A DNA stretch of 64,000 nucleotides, taken from Hygrophila difformis (lineage: Eukaryota > Streptophyta > Magnoliopsida > Lamiales > Acanthaceae). Made by a program: the position numbers and the translations under genes. The stretch spans positions 16,847,086 through 16,911,085 of the forward strand of contig JAOANR010000010.1 in assembly GCA_030278955.1 (NCBI GenBank), written 5' to 3'. Positions 43,019 through 53,669 of the stretch are shown here, piece after piece. The notes beneath the pieces were generated by a model. The model was not told where the DNA came from and made no database searches. It saw nothing but the letters and a program-made list of their open reading frames with translations. Position 1 is the stretch's first letter; every line of letters begins with the position of its first letter.

Positions 43019-43474
43019 TCATTCAGACTCTTGTGCTTCTTCTTGGTCATTCCCAACATTTTCATTGCCTTCTCCTTCTGACTGATTTCCTTCTTGAGCA
43101 GGTTCTGCATTTTCTTCCTGAACATGTTCTGGATTCTCTTCTTGATCAGGTTCTGGATTTCCTTCTTGAACTTCCTCAGTATCATTATGTTGTAGGTTAC
43201 CTATGTCTGACTCATGAATTAATGATGTGCTAGTGTCTATCTTCTCAGTGACCTCTAAACTTTGCTGGTTCAGAGTTTCTGTGGGCTCATCCTGTACAGG
43301 TTCATTTAACAAAGATAAGACAGCAGGGGGTTCTGAATCATTAGCTTCCTGAATCCCAAAATGCTCTTCTGGTTTCTTCTTCTGTTTTGCAATCCAATCA
43401 GGATCATACATCCTTGAAACTGCTCTATGAGCTACCTCATTCCTGATTTGAGATGGAAGAATCCATTGATTCAT
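43019..43474 (-). pseudogene. Acidic middle segment of the element D third ORF
   Basis: Reads NQWILPSQIRNEVAHRAVSR and DPDWIAKQKKKPEEHFG, then a long Glu/Gln/Asn-rich tail with tandem acidic repeats (EEVQEGNPEPDQEENPEHVQ). Frame differs from both neighbours, so indels separate them. No recognised domain. Confidence 0.5.
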
Positions 43475-44304
43475 TTGATTCCCAGCAATTGTCTATGCTC
43501 TGAATGTTGGTCAACAGTCTGTTCCACCAAATATTCTCTCTGTTGATTCTCTTGGATCTCATTTCTCTGTATCTCTTCTCTATAAGCTTGGAGTGCTAAT
43601 GGAGATGGCTCCAATGTTTGCTCAGAATTCATCTGCTGTTTAACTCTCTCCAATTCTAGCTCAAGCTTGGCTGCATATTCATTTGCTTGTTCTACTGAAG
43701 TATGTACATTCTCTCCTTCTCTGGCCAATTTTCTAAACTTCTTAATTAATCCTTCCAAAGAAAAGGTCATGTTTTCCACAGTAGTTCCATGCAAGTTCAG
43801 ATCTTCAAAATCTTGCAAATCTTTGGAAAATCCTTTATGAATTATATTTCCCATCAATTCATTAATTTGATTCAAGACTTCTTGATCATCAGTATTCTGT
43901 GCTGGTGGTGAATCCTGTCCCAACTGATCTGTCACTTTAGAAGAATTACCAACTTCTTTAGCGGGATCTTCAAAGGTTCTCGTTCAACCTCTTTTTCTGG
44001 AGATCCTTGTAAGTTGATCTGACTTTGGATAAGAATTCTATTAACTTGAGCTTGTTGATCTTCAGCCGGTCCTTCCAAATCATTTTCTGTACTGACTTGA
44101 GTCTGTTGAAGTTCAGTGGTTGGATGAATTGATCCTTGTGCGTCAGATTGATGTTCATCAATACATGATTTCCAGCCCTCTGGATCAAGATCTCCCACTT
44201 CCAGATTACTATAAGGAGTGAGTTCCAGTCCTCCTGTATAAGGTACTGCTCCCAAAGTTGGTTCAACCTTCTCTTCATTAGAGCTGGTGTCTTGTACCAC
44301 ATAC
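43471..44304 (-). pseudogene. N-terminal visible segment of the element D third ORF, cut by element E
   Basis: Two frames joined by a frameshift near 43930-43990. The upstream part (QDTSSNEEKVEPTLGAVPYT and on) starts at the edge of element E; residues read into E's LTR beyond 44304 are not part of it. The downstream part has a probable coiled coil (SLEGLIKKFRKLAREGENVH, AAKLELELERVKQQM). Acidic and Gln-rich. Unknown function; typical of the poorly conserved extra ORF of Athila elements. Confidence 0.5.
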
Positions 44305-47223
44305 TGAAACTTTTGACAAGTTTCGTTAACACGAGTATTTTCTAAAATATCCCAGGTTAAATTTATTAAATGAAAAGAGTTATGATTCATGGGAAAGGGG
44401 TTTAAGGATATATTTCACTTTTTTATTACTCATGTGGGAAACTTTGATTTCAAACGGCGCTGTGGACCTCCCTGGCATGAAACTTTTGACAACTTTCACG
44501 GTGCAGCCGGGATAAATAGTGTAATCTTGGCCTTCAGTCTGTCACACTGAAGGTCCCAGGCCATAAGCATCATGAAATTTATCATAATTTCGTGTCATGA
44601 AGATCCTTTGCCATGAAACTTTTAACACATTTCCCATTATATGAGTATTTTCTGAAAAACAATAACCCTGGTTTTCAATTTCATTTAATGAAACCAATTT
44701 AAGAAGGCGGAGTTGGGATTAGGGATATATTTATAGGTTGTCACATTTTTATTTACTCGTGTTAAGAAACTGTGCCCCCGAAAGCGCACGGTGTCAAAAA
44801 TTGCAGTAATTTATAGTAAGACCGGATCGTTCACTGGAGGATGTGCGATAGAAGCAGGGCCCACGTCGTTTTACTAGATTTTCCATTCGTATTGCTCCAA
44901 TGGGTTTGAAAAGTGATTAATCATCTACTGACTGAATTTAAACTAGATTACGAAAGCACTTGAATCTATTCTACAAAGCCAAAAAGTTCTATTCTAGAAA
45001 GCAGGTAAAGTTACTCTAAAAATACGACAAACACTATCTATGAAAGCAGTGAAAATTTACACTATGCCAGCTGTGAAGCTGAATCATAATGCAGACAGAA
45101 GGGACAGGAAGAAAAGAATAAAAATTGGACAAGATTCAGATAAGGCAGTATTAAACTTCCATTTTTACACACAGACCTTTACTTGGGATAATTCTATCAG
45201 ATAGCTAATTCTCATGCCCTCAATACTGCGTTCCCTTTAACAGACATGTACTTACAACGTGAGTTTACATGTTCTTAAGATTGCAGATTCTAAGATACTA
45301 CAGATTTGTAACTGCCCTGGCCTGGGTATGTTACTTCATCTGTGGTGGATAAGCAACACCTGACAAATCATTTATTGACATGACAAGTACTACTATCATT
45401 CTCCCATGTCACACCCAAAAATTCTAATTAAGCCCTAAACTATCCCTTAACTATCAATCCTAGTAGCAGTTACACAACTCTCAATACAACCGAGTGACCT
45501 CTAACGAAAGCATTTAAAAGAAAGCGATAAAGAAAGCATTTAAAATCCTATCACTCGGAGGTTTTTGAAAGTTTGACCCTGGTAGTAAAAGAAAGCCCCC
45601 AGTCAGAATGGCCGGATGTGGATCAAGAATTCCCTATTCTTGGTGAACCGCTCGCAGTGTTCACTTCCCGTCGGGTGGTTATGAGATACAAACTAATGAA
45701 ACGAACTAATAAATTAGTTCGTTCCGGATGCACTCACTCAGGACTCAAAAGTAGGCTCTGGCAGAAGAGGATAGCAGTTGAAAGAATACTCAACCCTATC
45801 TTAGAAAATAACCAAGGCCTATGTATTGTTCCTCTAGAATTATCTAACACACTGTATTTGAATCCAAGTGGATCCCATCTCGGTGTGTTAATTAAGACTA
45901 AATTCCCAATACACAGCAATTTTGGAAAATAATAGATTTGAAAATCATTCCCTAAACAGGTACTAGATTTTCAGTTAAAACACAGATCCTTTCAGTCTAG
46001 ATGAGACCTAATCGCTGACTCTGCTTCTAATTTCCCAAAATCAACCCTTGACAGAATATGAATTAGTCATAACTGAAGAATTTATCCCTTACCCAGATCC
46101 GGATTTTATAAAGGAAGTTTTTATTGGAAATTTAATATGCATTATCTATTTAAGATCTAGACTTCTATTGTCCAAGGGAAGGATCCCAAAATATTATAGA
46201 TCACAACGATTACATAATAATAGCATGCATAAGGATATAGGGAAGTGTAAAATTAATTGACCCAAAATATAGATGTGGGTCTAGACAGACGGTGGAACAC
46301 AGATATGATGTGGTCAGGAGACCAAAATAATGGCAGAATAATCGGGTGAACTGTAAACATCTACCGTGCAATTTCCCAATTACTCGGGTGAAGCGAATCT
46401 AGACAGGAGAAACCCTAAAATGGCAGTGTCGCTACCAGTTGGGCCCCCTACTGTCTGTGAATTCAGAGAAAAACCTACATGCCTCCTCTCTGCAACACTT
46501 ATCTGCTAATGTTGACAGACATTAACAGAGTTTTATTACAGATTGGAATTTGGGTTTGGAAATTAAGATAATTAAAATAAAACTGTATCCGGATAGGAAT
46601 CAGCTGAGCAGCTATTATAATCACGGATGGACAAACCGCCAAGGCTTCCACCGACCACTATCCGGATCATGCAAAATAACATCTAGTAATTAATATACAG
46701 ACCACGAGCTAGTCTATCCGTGAGGGAATACCCGTCAACATTAGTCTGATGTATTCCTTACTAATTGTTACACACACTATGCAAAAGACAAAATAAAATG
46801 AAATAAAGAGAAGAACTTGCATGAAAGACATTGGTTTCTCATGCAAGTTAATGGAGTCAATCCATAATTGATGGCTTAAATAATCCCTCCTACCATAATT
46901 AATTACAGTCCGGATTATCTGTTTAAGACATCATGATTTTGTTTATAGAAAAATGTTTTAATGACAATTGAACAAAGGTCCTCTAATTACAACAATTAGT
47001 GATTTAATAATTGCTAATTAGAATCATCAATCATTAATGACTAGAGGGTTCAATTAATTAATGGGTGGGGAATGGAGAATCAAAATTTTGGCAGCATAAC
47101 GCCTTATATTGCAATTCTAGGGTGTTACATCTTAATCCGTGGGATTCAGATGTGAGTTTTGCAATATAATGGAGGGTGGAAGATTAGAATTTTGGAATTT
47201 AAATAGGGAGGAGGATTCTGTCC

Positions 47224-47765
47224 AGATACCATATATTGTGTCAGGGGCCTAGGTCCGCGACATGGGTACCTCGACAGATTTCCAGAAATTTTGGCAGAGT
47301 TTCATCCTGTGTCGCTAAGCAAAAGTTGTGTCGCGGACCGTGGGTCTGCGACAGGTGTTTAGCGACACAAGATTTCTCTGGAAATTTCTAAGTGTTTGAT
47401 TCCTAGTCGCTAGTCTGGAGTTGTGTCGCGGACCGTGGGTCCGCGACAGGATGTCTAGCGACTGGGTTTTCAAAATGAAAATGCAAGGCATAATTCCCTG
47501 TCTCGGAGCAAAAATTGTGTCGCGGACCATGGGTCCGCGACAGGAGTGTTCCGCGACAGGAGCCATGCAAAAGAAAATAAAAGGGATTTGGGTCCCTGGT
47601 TGCTAAGCAGGGTTTGTGTCGCGTACCGTGGGTCCGCGACAGAAGTGCCTCGCGACTAGGGATTTCAGAATATTAGGATAAGTGCCCCTGGACACCCATG
47701 TCGCGGGACAGCCTTCCTGTCGCTAGACGTGATCTCCCGACAGGAAGAGGTTAGCAACATGGATG
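47224..47765 (-). repeat. Array of nested palindromes, about 97-bp period (element E 3' LTR)
   Basis: Units begin near 47310, 47405, 47500, 47598 and 47698. Best unit: outer arms GTCGCTAG (47406) and CTAGCGAC (47455), enclosing TGTCGCGGACC-3 nt-GGTCCGCGACA (47424-47448), all perfect. Other units vary, e.g. TGTCGCTAA/TTAGCGACA. The right LTR copy is at 62626-63167. Confidence 0.85.
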
Positions 47766-48396
47766 GTTCAGGACACGAGTCAGTAAAGGTAAAAGTGAAC
47801 AGCGGCATGCAAACAGCGTGATCCCACCGTATTTCAGATTAAAAAGCATTTCTAAGCTAAAATAACCCAACAAAATTCAAAATCTACAAGAGCATGCTTA
47901 AACAAAAATAAATCCACCTGAAACAATATTTAAAAAAAAGCATAATCCTAATCTAGGGTTTGATCACACACGAAACATGCATGCTATCCTCAATAGAAGA
48001 AAACAGTAAGCACAATAACAAGGAAATGGGGGTCAAATGACCCTAAAAGAAAAATAAAAGCAGTAATCCATGGGTTGTGAAACCCATTTCATGGTTTTAG
48101 GACACATTGAATGAATATTTTCCCATTTTATTAAATAGTTTGTTAATACCCATCATTTGGGTAATACAAACCCTAAAATCAAGCTTATCAACAAAAATAA
48201 AACTGTGAACAGTGGCTACTTATGCTATTTAAAACAAGAACATAGATCAAAGCTGATCTAAACTAAGCTTACTGCAAAAATTAAATAATACAAAAAAAAG
48301 AAATAAACCTAAACTAAGAACTACCTAGAGAGATTCTCCAAATTGTGTCTTCAAGGGAATCAAATTTCTCACCCTCAGCTCAAAGGAATCACCTCA

Positions 48397-48405
48397 TATT
48401 TATAG
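48397..48405 (-). promoter_or_regulatory. TATA box of element E 3' LTR
   Basis: CTATAAATA on the minus strand; same box at 63801-63809 in the 5' LTR, where it would drive the element. Confidence 0.7.
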
Positions 48406-48430
48406 AAGTGAAACCCTAGGCCCATGGGCC

Positions 48431-48830
48431 TTGATCTGGGGCCCGTGTCGCAAGTCATCACACACATCTCAGCCATGTCGCGGATCACGTGATGTGGCGC
48501 GAACTGAGGCATTATGCTGCAAAGCTTCTCGACTGGGTCTGGTCTACAACTCTGTGTCGCTAGCCATACTCCTGTCGCGAGACCATGGATCGCGCCACGG
48601 GGCTAGCGACAGAGGTCTGGGGTCAGTTTCTTCTTCATCATGCAGGTGTGGCGCGGAACCCTCCTGTGTCGCTAGCCATGGTCTCGCGCCACGGACCTAG
48701 CGACAGGATGTCCTAGGACTGGTTCCTTTGCGTTTCATCATTGTGGCGCTAGCCTGCCCCCTGTCGCGGGACCATGGATAGCGCCAGGATGCCAGTCTCG
48801 CGACTGGTTCACCTTATTGGGCCTGATGGG
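48431..48830 (-). repeat. GC-rich palindrome cluster upstream of the element E TATA box
   Basis: Repeated TGTCGCTAGCC/GGCTAGCGACA and TCGCGA/GCGCC arms around 48553-48610 and 48666-48710. Located in U3, next to the promoter. Confidence 0.7.
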
Positions 48831-49113
48831 CCGGAACATGTATTTTTGTAGGTTTTTCTCTCTTTTCCCATCTTTTTGATTCCTTTTTCTTTTCTTTTCT
48901 TTTTCTTATGTTTTTGGATTTTTCTAACATAAATGTGTAATAAAATTACATATTTATGCATTTTTCATATCAGCTCAATATTTTTACAATTATGCATAAA
49001 TCAGGCCAATTCATCTGCTTTCTTATTTGATATAAGACCGGAATGCGATCAAATGCCCGTTTTAGACAAGGAAATGGATTGAAAATAATGGTCATTTCTG
49101 GCCATTATCAACA

Positions 49114-49147
49114 TCCTCACATTTAATACTGATCGTCCCCGAGCAGT
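49114..49147 (-). other. Polypurine tract and hairpin, element E
   Basis: Minus strand: ACTGCTCG-GGGA-CGATCAGT hairpin (49128-49147, one mismatch) followed by ATTAAATGTGAGGA at the LTR edge. It primes plus-strand DNA. Confidence 0.75.
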
Positions 49148-50771
49148 CAGAGTCAATGTTCCTAAGAACACGGACTCTACATATTCAATTCATTTTCGTG
49201 GCTTCATAAATCACATTCTTTTTGGATTGGGATAAGATAACCAAAAACTACACGTATTAAGTTCCCTTGATTGCAGTGTTTAATGAAATGGTACTTGCTC
49301 ACTACATCGGGCCTACAAATCAAACATTATTATCAACCATTCATGAATATCATGTTTGAAAGATGCAAAGATTAAGGATGAGAATTAGGGTATGACATGA
49401 ACATTTTTAATGAAACAGAGCCTCACTTATAAGAGAATCGGAAAATTCACTCACTTTCAATTGGGGTTTAATAATGAACGCTCAAAATCAATTTTAATTA
49501 AATTATCACACAAGCTTGCAATTAGACCAACTCGTCACCGGCTCATTTCCTCAAATCGAAATCTCGAGGTCTTATTTTAGGGTTGTAATGGGGCATACGG
49601 TTGTGACATAGGTAGGAAAGGGAATTATTGGGCTAAGAAGTGGCAAGAATTTAATTCCATCATAACTTGGCATATTTTTATTTAAAATTTATGATCATCA
49701 ATATATTTCGTCTTTCTTTCTTTTGCTTTTCTTTTCTATTGCATGACATTAGACTATGTCTAATTTGCTTTGTCATTTGCAATTTATTTGTGTTGAATGG
49801 AATTCAACTTTTTTTTTTTGAATCGGTTTATAACATACCGATTAATATGGATTGATGATCATAAGTTTAATGCCTTTGATAGAATTTATCATTGCACACT
49901 TGGGTTTGAATTTCTTGGTCTTTTTAGAAGGCTGTGAATAGTATAGTGGGCTTCAAAGAAAAATTAGGCTTAAGGTTCAAATTGGTTAATCCTAAAGGGA
50001 AAATATTTTTGGGTTTGGATTTCAAAAGAAGGCCAAAAATTTTGGGTTTTCTAAGTGCCTCGATCATATGCTCGATTTCGGGAATATGGCATGGTCTTGA
50101 ATCGGTCCCAATTGTAAGTTCTAGTTTCCTTTAATCAAAATGATTCACACATCAAAGAAAATGAATGAGTAAAAATGACTCATGGCTCAAATCTCACAAG
50201 GTTAGATTGATTCATGTCATACAGTGTTCTCAAGTTTAATCAAAGCTTAATTCTAACAATTTATTCAATCGAGATCTCTAACATGCAGATTTATTACCCA
50301 ATAAGCTGATCGCATCATTAAATTTTTATAGCTCAAAACCTTAGGAATTCATTTCATGCATGTCCTCAATTATATTATCCCAATTTAAAAGTTTGAAAAT
50401 TTAATCATAAGCCTAAATTCAACATGTGAATTTAGAGCTGGTTTATGCACATTTTTGCTGGTTATTTAATTTAAAGCAGTAAGGAGGCACTGCTGACATA
50501 CGGGGCATGTCAACAGCATATTTTTGGTCTGACAGTCACTTATTCATCTTGGACTGTCAGACATCTTTTCAGAGAAGCAATTAAAGATTGTTGCAGATCT
50601 CAATCTTGAGTTCAATTTTGTGGAAAGCAGTAAATTACATTAATTTTAAGGAATTCCTATGCAGTTAGTGCAAACCTGCATGCAAAAGAGGAAACCCCTT
50701 ATATAATACCAATACTAGGGCATAAAAAGGAACTAGGGCATACTAGGATTCATCTCTCCTTCTTCCTTTTC
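49148..50771 (-). other. Element E interior between the F-box-like ORF and the 3' LTR
   Basis: AT-rich, about 1.6 kb, without a convincing ORF or repeat on either strand. Confidence 0.5.
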
Positions 50772-51404
50772 TCAGAACATGTATCTGAGCCAGTGGACAT
50801 AGCTGGTCAGCTCACAACGCAGGCACCAGTCGCGGTTTCTCAGGGGTGCATGCCTCCTTCTGCAGAAAACTCGGGGTGGTTGTCCTGCAAACAAGTAGGG
50901 AGCATGATTGTCTGCCATCCACGCGAGGGTGTTGGTGGATGTGTAGGTGAAGACTTCTTGGTTGGTCACCATCCTCTCGATCATTGCGATCCCTTGATTG
51001 ACCTGGCTTTCATCCATCTTGCTCATGAGCATCAGTCCACGGGTGAGGATTGACACTTTGTGATTGTCCTCTATGCCTGGCCGTAGCCATTCGCAGGCTT
51101 GCCCTTCATCCCCTTCTACAAATGCTTGGAGTGCTGGAATAATTCGGAGGATGAAGTTTCCAGCCTCGGTGCACGTGTTCAGAAACCTCTCTTTTTGCCT
51201 CTGTATCCCCTCCTGCCAGCGCCTCACCCTAGCCGCATCCAGCTCGCATCGCCTGTAAACGATGGCGAGGGTTCCTGCGTCTCTCAGCTTCGTGCAAGTT
51301 CTCCTAGCTCTGAACACTTCCTTCATTTCATCCTCCCCGATTCGGGAGAGAATTTCTCCTAGAAGCTCTAACGGTAGGTCCAGCAGCTGGGTTCCTTTGG
51401 GCAC
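50772..51404 (-). CDS. F-box-like extra ORF in element E
   Basis: At least 210 codons in the same direction as Gag-Pol. The first residues carry an F-box-like motif (LLDLPLELLGEILSRIGEDE, then RRTCTKLRD). Known F-box proteins are substrate adaptors of SCF ubiquitin ligases via SKP1. The rest is helical, and the C-terminus has Cys/His spacing (FCRRRHAPLRNRDWCLRCEL) reminiscent of the At2g35280-like F-box family. There is no ATG at the start of the F-box: 51404 is GTG and the frame is open to about 51470. A TATCTCTTCAG acceptor-like site near 51430 suggests an upstream exon, unproven. It occupies the place of the env-like ORF of other Athila elements, so it may be a captured host gene. Confidence 0.5.
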   Translation of the reverse strand: MPKGTQLLDLPLELLGEILSRIGEDEMKEVFRARRTCTKLRDAGTLAIVYRRCELDAARVRRWQEGIQRQKERFLNTCTEAGNFILRIIPALQAFVEGDEGQACEWLRPGIEDNHKVSILTRGLMLMSKMDESQVNQGIAMIERMVTNQEVFTYTSTNTLAWMADNHAPYLFAGQPPRVFCRRRHAPLRNRDWCLRCELTSYVHWLRYMF

Positions 51405-51499
51405 TGGGTCTGGGTTTGGAAGATTGCCCCTGAAGAGATAAGAAGTGATGAATCCAATTTTTATGTAATTTTCTCAGAAATTTTTCAAGTTTAGAAACC

Positions 51500-51534
51500 A
51501 ACATCCTCACATTTAGAGTTTTGCTCTAAATGTG
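51500..51534 (-). other. Internal hairpin/polypurine-like motif 2, element E
   Basis: CACATTTAGAG-5 nt-CTCTAAATGTG, perfect 11-bp hairpin (51508-51534), followed on the minus strand by AGGATGTTGG, matching the true LTR junction at 49113. Confidence 0.65.
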
Positions 51535-53548
51535 AAATTATTAAGTTCTTGACTTGAATTTTAATTTAAAGCATGGGTAAAATAGATTTATGGAAAGATA
51601 GGGGTCATTGGGCTCCTATATATTTTTAATGGACCATTGGGCCCAAAAGTTTGATTTTCCAATTTTATTAAACAAGTCCGAGACACTTGTTGAAAATGGG
51701 ATGAGATGGATGGATGAAGGTGGAATGCTCGAATTTTGGAATGTGCAGTGGAGGCGTGGCGACATGGATCTGCTATTTTTGGACTGCCCGGACTGTCTTG
51801 GACAGTTAAAACATCCAAAAATTTGCAAACACTATTTGTAATTTTTTAAAGGGTTGACTTATTTTATTTAATGAAAGTGGGATGTGAGTGGTCCCATTTT
51901 GAATTTTGAAAAGAATAGCAGTTGGGTGACAAAGATGCTGCTATTTACTCACACTGCAGTTCCATTGGGAACAAAAAGAACATAAGTCAAACATTAAATC
52001 TAAACTCTTTTTTGTCTTTTTCATAAGGTCACCTTTATTAAAAAGTGGAAGCTCTCATTGGGTGTTTGTACTATGTTTCCATAAATAAACAAACATTTAT
52101 TCCCACAAGGTTGTAACATGTGGGAACAAATATGCCAAAAAGATCTTTCCATCTTAATGTTCCAAGATAACACTCAGAAACATTTATTTCAAAAGCACAC
52201 ACTACACAGGAAAGGAAATCAGGCACTAAACATAAACTCTAAACTCAAGAATAAAGACCAATAATATCATGGTGTTCAAAACAACACCTCAACATTCATC
52301 AGTTTGTTTTCTTGAGTTTTAAACTTTCCCGAAATTTTACTCATGACAGTTTTGAAATGGGTTTTGTAAGGATCCACAAAGGTCTCAAAACAATGCTTGC
52401 GACCGAGAACACTCAAAACCTCAAAAACTGAAAACAAAAATGCATACACACAAACCGCATCCTGACTCTCAAAAATCAAAGTAGAGAGACAGAAGAGCAA
52501 GGAAAGAAACGAGGGAGTTATGAACAGGGGGGGAAAAATGGAGCTTCTACCCTGCCCTCCGTGGTTCAGGTCTGGGTAGGGGTCCTAGATTTGGAAGCAT
52601 CCTGTAAAATCGGTCCATAGTTTCCCCTTGAAAAAGAGATGGTTGAGTGCGAAGAACACGGTGGTGTTCGTTCGGGAGAGCAGAGAATGAGAAAGGGGAG
52701 ATGAAAAGATGAAGGCAGGATGAAACTGACGTGAGCGCAGGGAAAAGAGGTGGGGGGGGGTTATAAATACTGAAAAAGCTGGTCGCGGAACCCAGACCGT
52801 GTCGCGGAGCAGGGTTCCTCGACCAGGGCATAGCGACATTAGACATGTCGCGGGAGTGGAGTCCGGTCGCGAGGCCATGCCTCGCGCCAGGGGTATAGCG
52901 ACTGATTTCAGTGAAGAAATAAAGTCAACGGGGGAAACGTGTCGCGGAATGGAAGACCGGGCGCGAGACCATGCCCCGCGACACGGATTCCGCGACAGCG
53001 ACAGAGGGAATTAGAGACAGATGAGAGTGCGTGTCGCTAGCCAGGCCTAGGCGCGGGGCATGGTCTTGCGACACGGTTACAGGGATCTCACTGTATTAGA
53101 GAGTTGTGTCGCTACCCTTCTTCTGGCGCTAGACGTGGTCCCGCGACACAGAAGGGGTTTAGCGACACAAAAATCTTCTTCTTTTTTTTTTTTTTTTGAA
53201 TTTTCAAATTTTTGTGAACTGGGCCCGAGTGTGATGTTGGGCTTGAGTTCATTTTATTTGATTTGGGCCTCAATAAATTCAGTCCAATTATTCAAAAACG
53301 CACTGGGCTGACATTAAAGTAAAATCTGCTTGTAAAAATTAGGTTGGGTTAATTCCATTTGTTTGCAAAAATTATTCCGGATTTAAATTGCTTTAATTTC
53401 CGGGAATATTTTCTTAAATTCATGGAATTAATCCAACCAAGAACCTGGTTTTCCGTGTTGCTCCATTGTTCCTCTTTTTGATGGTTCCGTTCTTTCTGCA
53501 AGACAGATAATTAAAATGCGTTAGATTTTCTCCAAATATCAACATCCT
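51535..53548 (-). other. LTR-like segment inside element E with TATA-like box and palindromes
   Basis: On the minus strand it starts TGTTGATATTTGG (like an LTR), has GTCGCG/CTAGCGAC palindromes (52786-53170) and a TATTTATAA box (52762-52770) just past them, then a short MDRFYRMLPNLGPLPRP frame near 52560-52620. It looks like a diverged U3-promoter piece lying upstream of the F-box-like ORF. No long ORF. Confidence 0.5.
52762..52770 (-). promoter_or_regulatory. Candidate internal TATA box, element E
   Basis: TATTTATAA on the minus strand (TTATAAATA on plus), about 20 bp beyond the palindrome cluster, as in the real LTR. Confidence 0.4.
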
Positions 53549-53578
53549 CACATTTAGAGTCTTAGTACTCTAAATGTG
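53549..53578 (-). other. Internal hairpin/polypurine-like motif 1, element E
   Basis: CACATTTAGAGT-6 nt-ACTCTAAATGTG, perfect 12-bp hairpin, followed on the minus strand by AGGATGTTGATA. About 90 bp after the Gag-Pol stop. Confidence 0.65.
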
Positions 53579-53669
53579 TAATTAATTTTTGGGTACTTTC
53601 TTGTTATGAAATAATATACTACATGTATGTATATATAAAATGAAAGATTTTTGTTTTTAATGCTGTTTC

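Larger units (their letters stand above)
40452..44304 (-). mobile_element. Element D: Athila-like Ty3/gypsy element, interior 3' region
   Basis: Minus-strand element whose 3' LTR is at 26.9-40.45 kb and whose gag-pol lies beyond element E, outside the window. The visible interior is the decayed extra ORF typical of Athila elements. E inserted at 44305, inside this ORF. Older than C and E, since both sit in it. Confidence 0.7.
44305..49113 (-). repeat. Element E 3' LTR (left copy)
   Basis: Plus-strand start TGAAACTTTTGAC at 44305 (LTR 3' end on minus), other end TGTTGATAATGG on minus at 49113 (49110 also possible). From the right: GC palindrome cluster (48431-48830), TATA (48397-48405), leader, nested-palindrome array (47224-47765), long AT-rich U5, and the GAAAGCGCACGGTGTC motif (44778). 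Small ORFs here are mirrored in the other LTR because the LTRs are copies, not because they are genes. Confidence 0.9.

Noticed and set aside
45573..45932. 119-aa plus-strand ORF, with a matching ORF at 61020-61334
   Set aside because: Present twice only because both LTRs of element E are copies; no recognisable domain, antisense to the element.
47315..47566. 83-aa minus-strand ORF identical at 62717-62968
   Set aside because: Translation of the nested-palindrome array; identity reflects LTR duplication, not selection on protein.
50772..51404. Retroviral-type envelope protein in element E
   Set aside because: The position fits the env-like slot of Athila, but I see no signal peptide, transmembrane segment or fusion-like stretch; F-box-like features fit better.
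52276..52500. 74-aa minus-strand ORF downstream of the candidate internal TATA box
   Set aside because: No recognisable motif, and not needed to explain the region; could be real but I cannot support it.
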